The notes beneath the pieces were generated by a model. The model was not told the origin of the DNA. It worked only from the letters and a program-made list of their open reading frames with translations, and made no database searches. Positions 16,172-25,195 of a stretch of DNA of 64,000 bases are shown one piece after another. How positions within the stretch are numbered: the first letter of the stretch is position 1; each line of letters opens with the position of its first letter. The position numbers and the translations under genes are program-made. Source of the stretch: Syntrophomonadaceae bacterium (GTDB lineage: Bacteria > Bacillota > PH28-bin88); the NCBI GenBank assembly GCA_018333865.1, contig JAGXSE010000002.1:1-64000 (forward strand). Reading direction: 5' to 3'.

Positions 16172-16857
16172 TGGGTTACTGGCGCAAACTTGGAGCACTG
16201 GTAGAGAAGGATCTTGCCGTTGAGTTCAAAACAAAAGAGATGCTGAGCTCCATGTTTATTTTCTCTTTTTTGGTAATTGTGATATTTGCCTTTGCCTTTA
16301 CTCCCTCCCGGGCTACTACCAGTGAAGTGTTTCCCGGCATTTTATGGATTGGCATCACCTTTGCGGGGGTACTTGGCTTAAACCGTTCTTTTGCCGGAGA
16401 AAAGGACAATGATTGTCTCCTGGGTTTAATGTTAACCCCGGTGGACAGGACAGTGATCTATCTGGCCAAGGCTGCCAGCAATTTCCTGTTCCTGGTGGCG
16501 GTGCAGGCAGTATCCCTGCCGCTGTTCTTTATCCTCTTTGACTACCGCCTGGCGGGGCCGCTCTGGCTATTGTTGGCAGTTATCCTGTTAGGTACCGTTG
16601 GTTTTATCGTTACCGGCACCTTTTTAGCGGCCTTAGCTGCCAATACCCGCGCCAGCGAAATCCTCCTGCCCCTGATCTTGTTCCCGGTGATTATGCCGGT
16701 GGTAATAGGCGCGGTGAAATGCACCGCTATCGTGCTGGCAGGGGTTCCCCCGGAACTGAAAGGGGAATTGGTGCGTTGGGTTAAGCTGCTTGGGATCTAC
16801 AATATTATCTTTTTGACAGTATCTTTGATGCTTTTTGATTACGTGCTGGAGGTGTAA
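16171..16857 (+). CDS. ccmB: Haem exporter permease CcmB
   Basis: A protein of 228 aa with six hydrophobic segments, including the CcmB features EKDLAVEFKTKEMLSSM near the start, FAGEKDNDCLLGLMLTPVDR in the first cytoplasmic loop, and PLILFPVIMPVVIGAVK. It pairs with CcmA. The ATG shares its A with the ccmA stop codon (TGATG), showing tight coupling. Confidence 0.93.
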   Translation: MGYWRKLGALVEKDLAVEFKTKEMLSSMFIFSFLVIVIFAFAFTPSRATTSEVFPGILWIGITFAGVLGLNRSFAGEKDNDCLLGLMLTPVDRTVIYLAKAASNFLFLVAVQAVSLPLFFILFDYRLAGPLWLLLAVILLGTVGFIVTGTFLAALAANTRASEILLPLILFPVIMPVVIGAVKCTAIVLAGVPPELKGELVRWVKLLGIYNIIFLTVSLMLFDYVLEV

Positions 16858-16859
16858 CG

Positions 16860-17549
16860 ATGAAAGGAAGCGCCTATAACTTGCGCGGGCATAACTTTAT
16901 TGCCTGGACTACCGGTTTTCTGATGCTGGCATCCCTGTACGCAATTTTCTTGTATGCGCCGCTGGAAAGGCATATGCTGGAAGTGCAGAAAATCTTCTAT
17001 ATCCATGTAGGGGCGGCCTGGAACGCTTTTTTCGCATTTTTTATTGTATTCATAGCCAGTATTATTTACCTGAAAACCAGGAACTTAAAGTATGATGTTC
17101 TGGCAGCGGCTTCGGCGGAAGTGGGGCTTTTGTTTACTACCATAGTTTTGTTAACCGGCCCGATCTGGGCCAGGCATTCCTGGAATGCCTGGTGGACCTG
17201 GGAACCCAGGCTCACCACCACCCTGATTCTGTGGTTTATTTATTTTGCCTACTTTTTAGTCCGGTCCGGAGTGGCCGAAAAAGCCCGCCGGGCGGTCCTC
17301 TCGGCGGTATTTGGCATTATCGGTTTTTTGGATGTGCCGATTATTTATATCTCTGTCCGGTGGTGGGGAAGCCATCCCACGATAGATACTACCGGCGGCG
17401 GCCTGCATCCGATGATGCTGCATGCTCTGATTGTAACAGTGCTCGCCTTCGCTTTTTTGTATGGGTACCTTTGCCAGAAAGCAATGGCTCTGGAAAATAC
17501 CAGGCAGGAATTGCAAGATATTAAGGAAAAACTGCGGGAAAGTATTTAG
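16860..17549 (+). CDS. ccmC: Haem-delivery protein CcmC
   Basis: A protein of 229 aa with six membrane helices. The tryptophan-rich haem loop reads WNAWWTWEPRLTTTLILWF, the CcmC variant of the WWD signature. Flanking His residues (IHVGAAWNAF and HPMMLH) fit the axial ligands. It loads haem onto CcmE. It begins two bases after ccmB ends. Confidence 0.93.
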   Translation: MKGSAYNLRGHNFIAWTTGFLMLASLYAIFLYAPLERHMLEVQKIFYIHVGAAWNAFFAFFIVFIASIIYLKTRNLKYDVLAAASAEVGLLFTTIVLLTGPIWARHSWNAWWTWEPRLTTTLILWFIYFAYFLVRSGVAEKARRAVLSAVFGIIGFLDVPIIYISVRWWGSHPTIDTTGGGLHPMMLHALIVTVLAFAFLYGYLCQKAMALENTRQELQDIKEKLRESI

Positions 17550-17563
17550 TGAGGGGGAGAAAA

Positions 17564-17707
17564 ATGGATCGACTGGTATACGTGTGGATGGCCTTTAGTA
17601 TTACCTGGATCGCAATTTTTGTTTATATGTTGATGCTGGGCAGGAGACAGCAGAAGCTGGCCCACGAACTGGAGCACCTGCGGCAGGCCTTGAAAACCAA
17701 AAAGTAA
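17564..17707 (+). CDS. ccmD: CcmD-like small membrane protein
   Basis: A protein of 47 aa. A single membrane helix (VWMAFSITWIAIFVYMLML) is followed by a basic, helical cytoplasmic tail (GRRQQKLAHELEHLRQALKTKK), which is the CcmD layout. GAGGGGGAG precedes the ATG. CcmD stabilises the CcmABC-CcmE complex. It ends the ccm operon. No ccmG or ccmH is present. Confidence 0.85.
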   Translation: MDRLVYVWMAFSITWIAIFVYMLMLGRRQQKLAHELEHLRQALKTKK

Positions 17708-17721
17708 GTAAAATAAGTAGT

Positions 17722-17761
17722 CGGGCTGCACTGTTAAACCAGCGGCAACCCGTCTTTTTTT
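17722..17761 (+). terminator. Terminator of the ccm operon
   Basis: CGGGCTGC (17722-17729) pairs with GCAACCCG (17745-17752) with one mismatch and is followed by TCTTTTTTT. The stretch 17762-17950 holds no gene; a TATAAT-like box (AGTATAAT at about 17892) may serve the next gene. Confidence 0.6.
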
Positions 17762-17950
17762 GTTAAACCAGGCAGCCTGGGCTTGATCAGGGCCAGGCAA
17801 TAGCCCGGATAGATCCTTTTGGCTCCTTTTCCCGCAGGCCTAGCGATAGGCAGCAGCGCCGCAAATTACCAGTGAGAGCAGGTTAAGTCCATAGTATAAT
17901 TAGCTTACAGCCATGTCATCGAAACACCTAATCAGGGGGAGGGGAGTGAG

Positions 17951-18871
17951 ATGACTGCTATAAGTGAGTGTGTCGCCAGGGTGACCCGCCGGTGGATGAA
18001 AGGGTTTATCCTGGTGGGATTAATTATTACCTTGCTGGTCTTACGCTGCCCGGGGAAAGCAAAAGCCTTTGGTTACGCCATAGCACGGGAGGCAGCAAAG
18101 TACCATTCCTTGGCGCAGACCATGTTTTGGCCCCAGTTAAAAGGCCAGTACTTTTTTGTCAGGTACCATCCGGCGACAGAAAGCACAGCCGCTTTGGTCC
18201 TGGAAACAGCAGAGGAGGCCTATCAGCCGGTTATCCAATTGTTAGGCCATGAGCCTCCGCTTAAGGTTCCCATTATCCTGCACCCGGACCGGGCCAGTAT
18301 CGGACAAGCCTTTGGGTGGGCAGCGGACCAAAGCGCCATGGGCGTTTACTGGGCAGGGGTGATCAGGATCCTGGCCCCCACTGAATGGGCCGGGGAGCAT
18401 CCCGGGGAAATTTCAACTATTTTTAAAGAGACTGGCCCCATGGTGCATGAACTGGCGCATCTGGTAGTTGACTACCGTACCGGGGGCAACTACCCCCGCT
18501 GGTTTACAGAGGGGGTAGCCCAGTATGCGGAACGGGAAATAATAGGCTTTTCTTTTCCTGAACCGGCCAGAGCTCCATTAAACGGATGGTATCCGTTGGA
18601 GGATATGGACAGGGACTTTGACAGGCTGGAAAACCAGCCCCTGGCTTATTATCAGTCCCTGGCCATGTTAGAGTACCTGATTGATCTGGGCGGGGGTTTT
18701 CCCGCCGTACAATTGGTAATGGAGCTCTTGCGGCAAGGGCAGTCCATGGAAAAGGCTATTGAAAAAGTCACGGGGAAAAAAGCGGCGGATTTTTCTGCCG
18801 GGTTTGCGGCCTGGTGGGAGGATAACAGATCTAATCCTGCCTGGCGAGCCGCTCGCCAGGATCCTGCCTAG
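17951..18871 (+). CDS. Secreted or membrane-anchored gluzincin peptidase (MA family)
   Basis: A protein of 306 aa. The N-terminus has a hydrophobic segment (GFILVGLIITLLVL) that is a signal or anchor. The catalytic zinc motif HELAH is followed after 20 residues by the second glutamate in RWFTEGVAQYAERE, giving the HExxH...E gluzincin pattern. Downstream YYQSLAMLEYLIDLGG is typical of the peptidase MA-like family. Substrate is unknown; it likely works outside the membrane. ATG 17951 follows GGGGAGTGAG. It stands alone between the ccm operon and a small unit. Confidence 0.85.
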   Translation: MTAISECVARVTRRWMKGFILVGLIITLLVLRCPGKAKAFGYAIAREAAKYHSLAQTMFWPQLKGQYFFVRYHPATESTAALVLETAEEAYQPVIQLLGHEPPLKVPIILHPDRASIGQAFGWAADQSAMGVYWAGVIRILAPTEWAGEHPGEISTIFKETGPMVHELAHLVVDYRTGGNYPRWFTEGVAQYAEREIIGFSFPEPARAPLNGWYPLEDMDRDFDRLENQPLAYYQSLAMLEYLIDLGGGFPAVQLVMELLRQGQSMEKAIEKVTGKKAADFSAGFAAWWEDNRSNPAWRAARQDPA

Positions 18872-18988
18872 GCGTAAATCCTGATCGTTTTTTTATTCCT
18901 GGCAGGACTTTACGAGCAGCGGGAAGAATATTATAGTCTGTAGCTCTGTCATCTGGATAAATCCTGCTAGCGGAAGGAGGCAATATCG

Positions 18989-19063
18989 ATGACCCGGAAA
19001 CATTATCTATTGCGCCCGGTGACCCATTGTAAAGACGGCTGCCATAGCAAGTCCTGGGCATGA
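18989..19063 (+). CDS. Candidate 24-residue peptide in its own transcription unit
   Basis: MTRKHYLLRPVTHCKDGC then HSKSWA. A strong ribosome-binding site (GGAAGGAGG, 18972-18980) sits eight bases before the ATG, and a rho-independent terminator follows at 19167. The peptide is basic and has Cys14 and Cys18 in a C-x3-C spacing between two His residues (His13 and His19), a possible metal or redox site. I do not recognise it. It could be a small protein, a leader peptide, or the visible part of a small RNA. Confidence 0.45.
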   Translation: MTRKHYLLRPVTHCKDGCHSKSWA

Positions 19064-19166
19064 CGCTAAACTGCCCGCTTAAAATTTAAAATTAAATTGG
19101 TTAAATGTTATTGGCGGGTACTGCCTGAGTTTTTCTAACTATCTCGTCCAACATGGGCGTGATGTG

Positions 19167-19192
19167 AAAAATAGGCTTACCCTATTTTTTTT
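19167..19192 (+). terminator. Terminator after the small ORF
   Basis: AAAAATAGG (19167-19175) pairs with CCTATTTTT (19181-19189) around CTTAC, with extra T residues to 19192. Confidence 0.75.
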
Positions 19193-19316
19193 GTGGATTT
19201 TTTTGCATACAAACAGGATAGAAACCCCAAACTATTAGGAGCAACAGGCATGAAAACGAATTTCATGTCCAGCTTCATTGACAGGGGAAATTCCTGTCCC
19301 AAAAGAATAGCCTGAG

Positions 19317-19347
19317 CTTCAGCAGGGGTAGCAATCCACTGCTGAAG
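19317..19347. repeat. CTTCAGC palindrome before the glycosyltransferase
   Basis: CTTCAGCAG (19317-19325) and CTGCTGAAG (19339-19347) form a perfect stem; the loop includes GGGTAGCAATCCA. A sister palindrome with the same outer sequence lies after the glycosyltransferase at 20845-20883. A second small palindrome, GACAGG...CCTGTC, lies at about 19280-19298. Confidence 0.6.
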
Positions 19348-19387
19348 AAAAGCCCTGGTTTAATTTTAAGGGTAGGGGTGATCAAGA

Positions 19388-20800
19388 TTGGATATCGGGC
19401 AGGCACTTTATCTAGCTGCAGTGGTTGTCTATTTTCTGGCCTTAATGCTCTTTGTGCGCATGTTGCTTTGTGGGCAATGGGCCGAAAGAACTTATTGGCG
19501 CAAGCGGCCAAAGCTATCCGTATCCCTTTTGCAGGAGCTGACAGGCGGACAGGAGTTGCCCCGGATCAGTATTCTAGTTCCTGCCTACAATGAAACAGAA
19601 GTCATCAACAACACTATTGAGCATCTGGCCAGGCTCTACTACCCGCCCGAACGGCTGGAAATTATCGTTGTAACTGATGCCAAGGAGCAGCGTGCCAAAG
19701 TCGGTTTGACTACCCAGGAAGTTGTGGAGCAAAAACTGTCTCTGCTGAAAGGACAGGCAGGATTGCCCAGTTTGCGCCACTTAGTGGTCCCGGAGGACTT
19801 TGATGGTCAGCTAAACGGCGCCTGCCTGGGCCGGACAGTGCCTTCCACCAAAGGGCGGGCGTTGAATTATGCCTTGCCGTACCGTAACCGGCAGACAGAA
19901 ATCTGTGCTTTTTACGATGCGGAGAGCCGCCCGGACAAAGATGTTCTCCTGTATGTGGCCTGCCGGTATCTTAAAAGCAGCGGCAAGTTCCGCCTCTGGC
20001 AGGGACCGGTCTATCAAATACGCAACTTTTTCCAGCTCTACCCGATCAACAAAGTAGCCGCTCTTTATCAATCAGTCTCCCATGAATGGAACCTGCCCGT
20101 GCTATTGCGGCAGCTTCCTTTTGCCGGAGGCACCAATTTATTTGTCACCAGCGATTTGCTGGATGAAATCGGCGGTTTTGACCATCGCACTCTGACAGAG
20201 GATCTGGAGCTGGGCATTCGCGCTTTTGTAGAGACAGGGGCCTGGCCGGAATACATACCATACCCCAGCACAGAGCAAACTCCGGCTACTTATCGTGCTT
20301 TTTTCCGGCAGCGCTTGCGTTGGGGCAGCGGCTATCTGCAGGTTATGGATAAGCTTCAGCAAACCGATGTCCGCATCCCCATCAAAGAAAAGAGAGCCAA
20401 CAAAATGCTGCGGGTCATGCTTTGGAAGGGTCCGGTGGAGTGGCTGTTTTTTCAGACGATGATCCTTTTCCCGCCACTTACCTTTATGTTAATCCTGTTT
20501 GGTTGGGTGCAGCCCCAGCTTCTGTTTGCGGAACTGGGCTTGTTAATCAATATCACTGTGCTTGTCTACTTTCTGTTTACCTTCGATCGCCTGTATCATT
20601 TCCTGCCATTTATCAATTTTGCCCTGGCGCCAGAAGAGCGCTGGCGAAGAATTTTAGCCCTTTCCCATTTACTCCTGATACCGGTGGCAGGGTTTTTCTT
20701 CATTGCGCCGTTTACCACCTCGCTGATACTGAAAGCTCTCCACCGTCAACCGGTCACCTGGGTCAAGACACCCCGCACCAACGAAGCCCCCATCAGATAG
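19388..20800 (+). CDS. Membrane family-2 glycosyltransferase
   Basis: A protein of 470 aa from TTG. One N-terminal helix, a GT-A catalytic domain (about 58-320) and three or four C-terminal helices resemble cellulose/hyaluronan synthase-like enzymes. Catalytic landmarks are RISILVPAYNETEV, the Asp of VVTDAKE, FYDAESRPD as the metal-binding motif, TEDLELGIRAF as the catalytic-base region, and QRLRWGSG as the Q-x-x-RW motif. It should add sugars from a nucleotide donor to a membrane or extracellular glycan. No partner genes adjoin it, so the product is unknown. Confidence 0.88.
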   Translation: MDIGQALYLAAVVVYFLALMLFVRMLLCGQWAERTYWRKRPKLSVSLLQELTGGQELPRISILVPAYNETEVINNTIEHLARLYYPPERLEIIVVTDAKEQRAKVGLTTQEVVEQKLSLLKGQAGLPSLRHLVVPEDFDGQLNGACLGRTVPSTKGRALNYALPYRNRQTEICAFYDAESRPDKDVLLYVACRYLKSSGKFRLWQGPVYQIRNFFQLYPINKVAALYQSVSHEWNLPVLLRQLPFAGGTNLFVTSDLLDEIGGFDHRTLTEDLELGIRAFVETGAWPEYIPYPSTEQTPATYRAFFRQRLRWGSGYLQVMDKLQQTDVRIPIKEKRANKMLRVMLWKGPVEWLFFQTMILFPPLTFMLILFGWVQPQLLFAELGLLINITVLVYFLFTFDRLYHFLPFINFALAPEERWRRILALSHLLLIPVAGFFFIAPFTTSLILKALHRQPVTWVKTPRTNEAPIR

Positions 20801-20826
20801 CAAGTCGGGGACGGTTCCTGACTTGA
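20800..20826 (+). repeat. REP-like element abutting the glycosyltransferase stop
   Basis: The left arm GCAAGTC begins on the last base of the stop codon, the core is GGGGACGGTTCCT, and the right arm is GACTTGA. It differs from the 27-nt copies at 31514 and 41219 at only a few positions. Confidence 0.75.
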
Positions 20827-20844
20827 TAAAGATTCGGCTAGTTC

Positions 20845-20883
20845 ATAGCTTCAGCGGGGGTAGTGATCCCCCGCTGAAGCTAT
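20845..20883. repeat. Perfect 16-bp palindrome after the glycosyltransferase
   Basis: ATAGCTTCAGCGGGGG (20845-20860) is perfectly complementary to 20868-20883, with loop TAGTGAT. Only weak T-richness follows, so terminator function is uncertain. It is the sister of the palindrome at 19317-19347. Confidence 0.75.
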
Positions 20884-20906
20884 AAGTCTTTGTATGGCTG
20901 CCAGCT

Positions 20907-20926
20907 CCCAGTACTCAATTGCAAAC
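20907..20926 (+). repeat. Dispersed 20-nt repeat, copy 2
   Basis: The sequence matches 10728-10747 at 18 of 20 positions. It contains the CAGTACTCA word that is iterated at 21451-21483. Confidence 0.5.
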
Positions 20927-20992
20927 GGGCTGCAACAGATAAGACATTACTCTAAAATAGCATGGCTATTTTCATTCTTCTGATGTTGCCGC

Positions 20993-21232
20993 TTATAAAT
21001 TGTACTTAAAAAGGTTTTGCAGCCTGACTCGTGCTTGGGCAACAGTTATGGTGCCGTTTTTTAATTCTGTCCCGATAATAATCAGAGCCTCACCTATGAC
21101 CTTATCCAGCTCTTGCCCCGGAATAATTTCCCTCAGCCACCGGGCCAAATCCTTTAAAATGCTCCTCCCGATGACGGATCCCACTACAGTACCTATGATA
21201 AAGGTAGCAACAGATAACAGGATTTCATTCAT
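20993..21232 (-). CDS. Hypothetical small membrane-anchored protein
   Basis: A protein of 79 aa: an N-terminal membrane helix with glycine-zipper spacing (LLSVATFIIGTVVGSVIG), then an amphipathic helix and the segment IIIGTELKNGTITVAQARVRLQNL. No family is recognised. GAGAAGGA precedes the ATG on the minus strand. It is a lone gene between repeats. Confidence 0.55.
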   Translation of the reverse strand: MNEILLSVATFIIGTVVGSVIGRSILKDLARWLREIIPGQELDKVIGEALIIIGTELKNGTITVAQARVRLQNLFKYNL

Positions 21233-21450
21233 TTGTCCTTCTCTCCCAAACTTTTTTTTATGATACGTTCCATTACAGTATTATTATATTGCAGATAGCT
21301 GAGGAAGGTTCTGCTTAGCGGGGCAAGCAAGGGAGTTCCTTTTGCGTGGCGCAAGCCCCTTCCTTTTTAGTGGTCCATTCTCCCGCAACGAACCCCACCA
21401 TAAGTAAAATAGCAAATTTGTCTAAAGTAACGAAAATAGTACCCTGTACC

Positions 21451-21531
21451 CAGTACTCAGTACCCAGTACTCAGTACTCAGTAGCCTGAGAAGTGGTATT
21501 GGTTTCCCGGTATTTTTGAGTACTGAGTACT
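21451..21531. repeat. Iterated AGTACTCAGTAC repeats with an inverted arm
   Basis: CAGTACTC/CAGTACCC words repeat head to tail over 21451-21483. The 14-nt segment 21466-21479 is exactly inverted at 21518-21531. The surrounding 21233-21735 contains no gene that I can support. Confidence 0.65.
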
Positions 21532-21735
21532 TTATTTTCAGGGCAGTGATCAGGGATTTAAGGAGCGGTTTTTGCTCTTTAAGTACGCCGACCACTGAAT
21601 CTGACCTTTAATCGCTGTTTTCCGGGTTGCTGCCCGTTTTTTAAAAAGTATCTGCCTGGAAAGCAGGATATCATCGGATGACAACGAATAGATACCAAGT
21701 CATGCGTTGATTTTGTGTTTGGAGGTAGAAAGTAT

Positions 21736-24561
21736 ATGGCAAAAGTACAGCTGGTTCTTGATGGGCGGGAGGTTACTGCTGAGGAAGGTAAAACAATTCT
21801 CGAGGCAGCATTAGAGAACAATGCCTATATTCCCCATCTTTGCCATCATCCGGACTTGAAGCCTGTCGGTATCTGCAGAGTCTGTCTGGTAGAGGCCGAT
21901 GGGATAATCGTGCCTTCGTGCCGTGCGCCGGTGGAATCGGGAATGGTGGTAAAAACAGGCGGTACCTTGGTGGATCAGGCGCGACGCCTGGCAGTGGAAC
22001 TCCTGGTAGTTAACCACCATGATGACTGCCTGGCATGTGGTAAAAATAATGATTGCAAGCTGCAAGAAGTTGCCCGGTATGTGGGAATTGATCCGGAACG
22101 CTTGCAAAGGCTGAAGGCCCGGGAGTTGCGCCCGGTAGACGATACGCATCCCTTTATCACCAGAGATTACAATAAATGTGTTCTTTGCGGAATCTGTGTG
22201 CGTACCTGTGATGAAATAACCTGTATCGAGGCCATTGATTTCTCATTCCGCGGGTATGCCACCAGAGTCAGCACTCTTGGCGATAAATCCCTGCAGGAAT
22301 CCAAATGTACATCCTGTGGGGAGTGTATGGCCCGCTGTCCGGTGGGAGCCTTATTGCCAAAAGGCGGTGTGCAACCTGCTTACGAGGTCAAGACGGTTTG
22401 CGGCTATTGCGGCTGCGGCTGCGGGATTTATCTGGGCGTGCGTGACGGCAGTGTTGTCAGAGTGCGGGGTGACCGGGAGAGCAGTGTAAATCATGGGGAA
22501 CTTTGTGTTAAAGGGCGCTTTGGCTATTCCTTCATCAGCCATGCCGACCGGCTGACATCACCTCTGATCAAGCGCAACGGCCAGTTTGAGCAGGCCTCCT
22601 GGGACGAGGCACTGGATCTGGTAGCAAACAAGTTTCGGGAAGTGCAGGAAAAATATGGGCCAGAGTCCTTAGGGGGGCTAAGTTCAGCCCGAGTGACCAA
22701 TGAGGATAATTATCTGTTCCAAAAACTGCTCCGTTCCCTGGGCAGCAACAGTGTTGATTGTTGTGCCCGCCTCTGACACGCCCCGACAGTGGTCGGTCTG
22801 GCCACTACCACAGGCAGCGGTGCCATGACAAACCCGATCAGTGATATTGAAGATTCCCAGGCCATTTTGGTCATCGGATCAAATCCCAGCGCCAATCACC
22901 CCATCGTTGACTACCGCATCCGCCGTGCCGTAAAAAACGGCGCCAATCTGATCGTGATTGATCCCCGTCGTATTCCCCTGGCAGACATAGCTTGCGTTTA
23001 TCTGCAGCCTGTACCTGGGACAGACGTTGCCCTGCTCAACGGAATGATGGCTGTTATTTTGCAGGAAGGGCTCTGGAATAAAGATTTCGTTGCCGAGCGA
23101 ACCAACGGTTTTGCAGCCTTGCAGGAATTTATCCTGGATAGGTATAGCCTGGAATCAGTGGCTATGACCACAGGAGTGCCGGCGGCCGATATTGCCCGTG
23201 CTGCCCGTATTTATGCCGGCGCGGCTAATGCCGGGATCTTTTACTGTATGGGTGTGACACAACATACTTGCGGCACGGAGAATGTCCTGGCTTTAACCAA
23301 TTTAGCATTGGCCACCGGCAACTTTGGCAAGCCTCATGCTGGCATGAACCCGCTGCGGGGTCAAAACAATGTGCAGGGGGCCTGTGATATGGGTTGTTTG
23401 CCGCATGTTTTGACCGGATATCAGCCCTTACATAGCGATGGCTCTACATATTGGCAGCGGCAATCAGGCAAAGAAAAAGCAAAAACTACAGAGATGATCA
23501 CTGCTTTGGAGTTTGATTTCTACGGCAAAACCCCGCAGGCAGTGCCGGCAGATCAGGTCAGTGATCACATCCGGGCCAAGTTTTCCAAAGCCTGGGGGGT
23601 AGAACTTTCCGATATCCCTGGCAGGACAATCAACGATATGTTTCATCCAAATCCCAGCCGCTGGTGCAAGGCTTTATACATTATGGGTGAAAACCCGCTT
23701 TTAACCTCGCCGGATTTGCAGCATGTGGGCAGAGCCCTGGAAGCGCTTGATTTTCTTGTGGTGCAGGATATATTCCTTACGGAAACAGCCAAGCTTGCCG
23801 ATGTGGTCTTGCCGGCGGTATCCTTTGCCGAAAAGGAAGGCACCTTTATCAATACGGAGCGGCGAGTACAGCGTGTTCGCCGTGCTGTTCAGCCGGCGGG
23901 GCAAAGCAAGCCGGACTGGGAGATTATCCAGGTATTGGCCCAGAAGCTGGGCCTCCCCTGGAAGCATCAGTCACCAAAAGAAATCTGGGATGAGGTGCGG
24001 CAACTTACTCCCCATTATTTTGGTGGCATGAGCTATGAAAGGCTGGAAAAACAAGGTTTGCAATGGCCCTGCCCGACGGAGGAACATCCTGGAACTGCCA
24101 TTATGCACCGCAGATCCTGGCGCGGCGAAGAAGATAAATTTGCCCGCGGCATAGGGCAATTTTCAACGGTCGACTACCGTCCTTTGGCCACAGAGAAGCC
24201 TGACGCCAAGTATCCCTATATCTTAACAACGGCGCGCAAGTTGTATCACTATCACACCAGGAGCATGACATCCAGAGTTGCAGGCTTAAATCAGCTGCTC
24301 GACGCGGAGCGGATGCAAATAAACCCCAAAGACGCTAAAAAATTGGGAATAGGCCCACAGGATACCGTCAGAGTTGCCTCAGCCCGTGGTTCTATTACCA
24401 CCAAAGTTGAGATTACCAACCGGGTGCCGGTAGGAGTAGTCAGCATGAGTTTCCATTTCGCCGATGCGGCATCTAATATCCTTACCAACCCGGCAGTCTG
24501 CAGTATGTCAGTGGCCTCCGAGCTAAAGGTCAGCACTGTGAAGATAGAAAAAGCAGAATAG
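21736..24561 (+). CDS. fdhA: Selenocysteine formate dehydrogenase catalytic subunit
   Basis: Two collinear frames joined by an in-frame TGA (22774-22776) encode 941 residues with selenocysteine 347, in the active-site context CCARLU-HAPT. Domains: an N-terminal 2Fe-2S ferredoxin fold (1-80), a His-Cys 4Fe-4S motif (HHDDCLACGKNNDC), two 4Fe-4S clusters (CVLCGICVRTCDE and CTSCGECMARCPVGAL), the 4Fe-4S of the Mo/W-bisPGD domain (CGYCGCGC), and then the molybdopterin domains. It interconverts formate and CO2. GGAGGTAGAAAGTAT precedes ATG 21736. The iron-sulfur chain and neighbours indicate an NAD-linked soluble complex. No selA, selB or tRNA-Sec gene lies here, so these must be elsewhere. Confidence 0.93.
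22774..22806 (+). promoter_or_regulatory. Bacterial SECIS element of fdhA
   Basis: Right after the UGA, AGTGGTC (22788-22794) pairs with GGCCACT (22800-22806) and presents the apical loop GGTCT. The GGUCU loop and its distance of about 18 nt from the UGA match the E. coli fdhF SECIS that binds SelB. The element lies in the coding sequence (TVVGLATTT). Confidence 0.85.
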
Positions 24562-24578
24562 AAAGCAGGTGTAGGAAA

Positions 24579-25151
24579 ATGAGAGAAGCGCAAACGCGAA
24601 TAGAGGATTATCGCTGGCTGGTTGGGCCGGAACCTGTTTCCCAGGCCGAGCATCCGGAAAAAGAGATGGCTTTGGTGGAAGGAGTAATGCTTCCGGTAGA
24701 GGAGGCGTTAAAAAAGATCGTGGAGAAGGTCAGCCAGGCAAAAAAGCCGGTGATGGTCGTTCCTGCCCGCATGGTTCTTTGGCACTGGGAAGAAGCCCCG
24801 CCGGAGAGGGCTAAAATCATCAGGGATTTAGCCGAGGCCATGGGAGCCGAAATCCGCCCGATCTATGACATCCGTCCAGCTTATCCGATGACCAGGACAG
24901 CATGTGAAATTAACCCCTATCATGGCGATTTGGTGATTGCCCATGAAAATTATGATGTGGCAGTATTTTACGGAGTAGAGTGTTTATATGCCGATGTAGC
25001 TTTGAAAATTATTGACCAGGGTACGGAATGTTACACAATTGCCCTTTGTGGCAAAATTGGGCATGTGGATGCTTCCATTACCTTGCGTGATACTGGTATG
25101 GACCGGCTGAAAAAAATAACGTCGATGTTCCGCGAGAAAAAACAGGCATAA
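24579..25151 (+). CDS. Protein possibly related to the CODH/ACS epsilon (CdhB) family
   Basis: A protein of 190 aa, 18 bp after fdhA. A central Rossmann-like domain (about 48-180) with KKPVMVVPARMVLWHWEE, MGAEIRPIYDIRPAYPMTRT, DLVIAHENYDVAVFYGVECLYAD and CYTIALCGKIGHVDASITLRD resembles the small subunit of CO dehydrogenase/acetyl-CoA synthase. That subunit has a DHS-like nucleotide-binding fold. I am not certain of this match. Only three Cys are present, in no cluster-binding pattern. Placement between fdhA and nuoE-like genes suggests a role with the formate dehydrogenase, perhaps in assembly or cofactor binding. Confidence 0.45.
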   Translation: MREAQTRIEDYRWLVGPEPVSQAEHPEKEMALVEGVMLPVEEALKKIVEKVSQAKKPVMVVPARMVLWHWEEAPPERAKIIRDLAEAMGAEIRPIYDIRPAYPMTRTACEINPYHGDLVIAHENYDVAVFYGVECLYADVALKIIDQGTECYTIALCGKIGHVDASITLRDTGMDRLKKITSMFREKKQA

Positions 25152-25195
25152 AGCGCAGGCTAACAGCTAGAGGCTTTGTAAGGAGGAGCATAAAG

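Noticed and set aside
19250-19315. A 21-codon frame starting MKTNFMSSF with AGGAG-like sequence upstream
   Set aside because: It is built largely from the GACAGG...CCTGTC palindrome, and nothing in its composition suggests a real peptide.
21451-21531. CRISPR array
   Set aside because: The repeated words are contiguous and variable in length, with no spacers and no cas genes.
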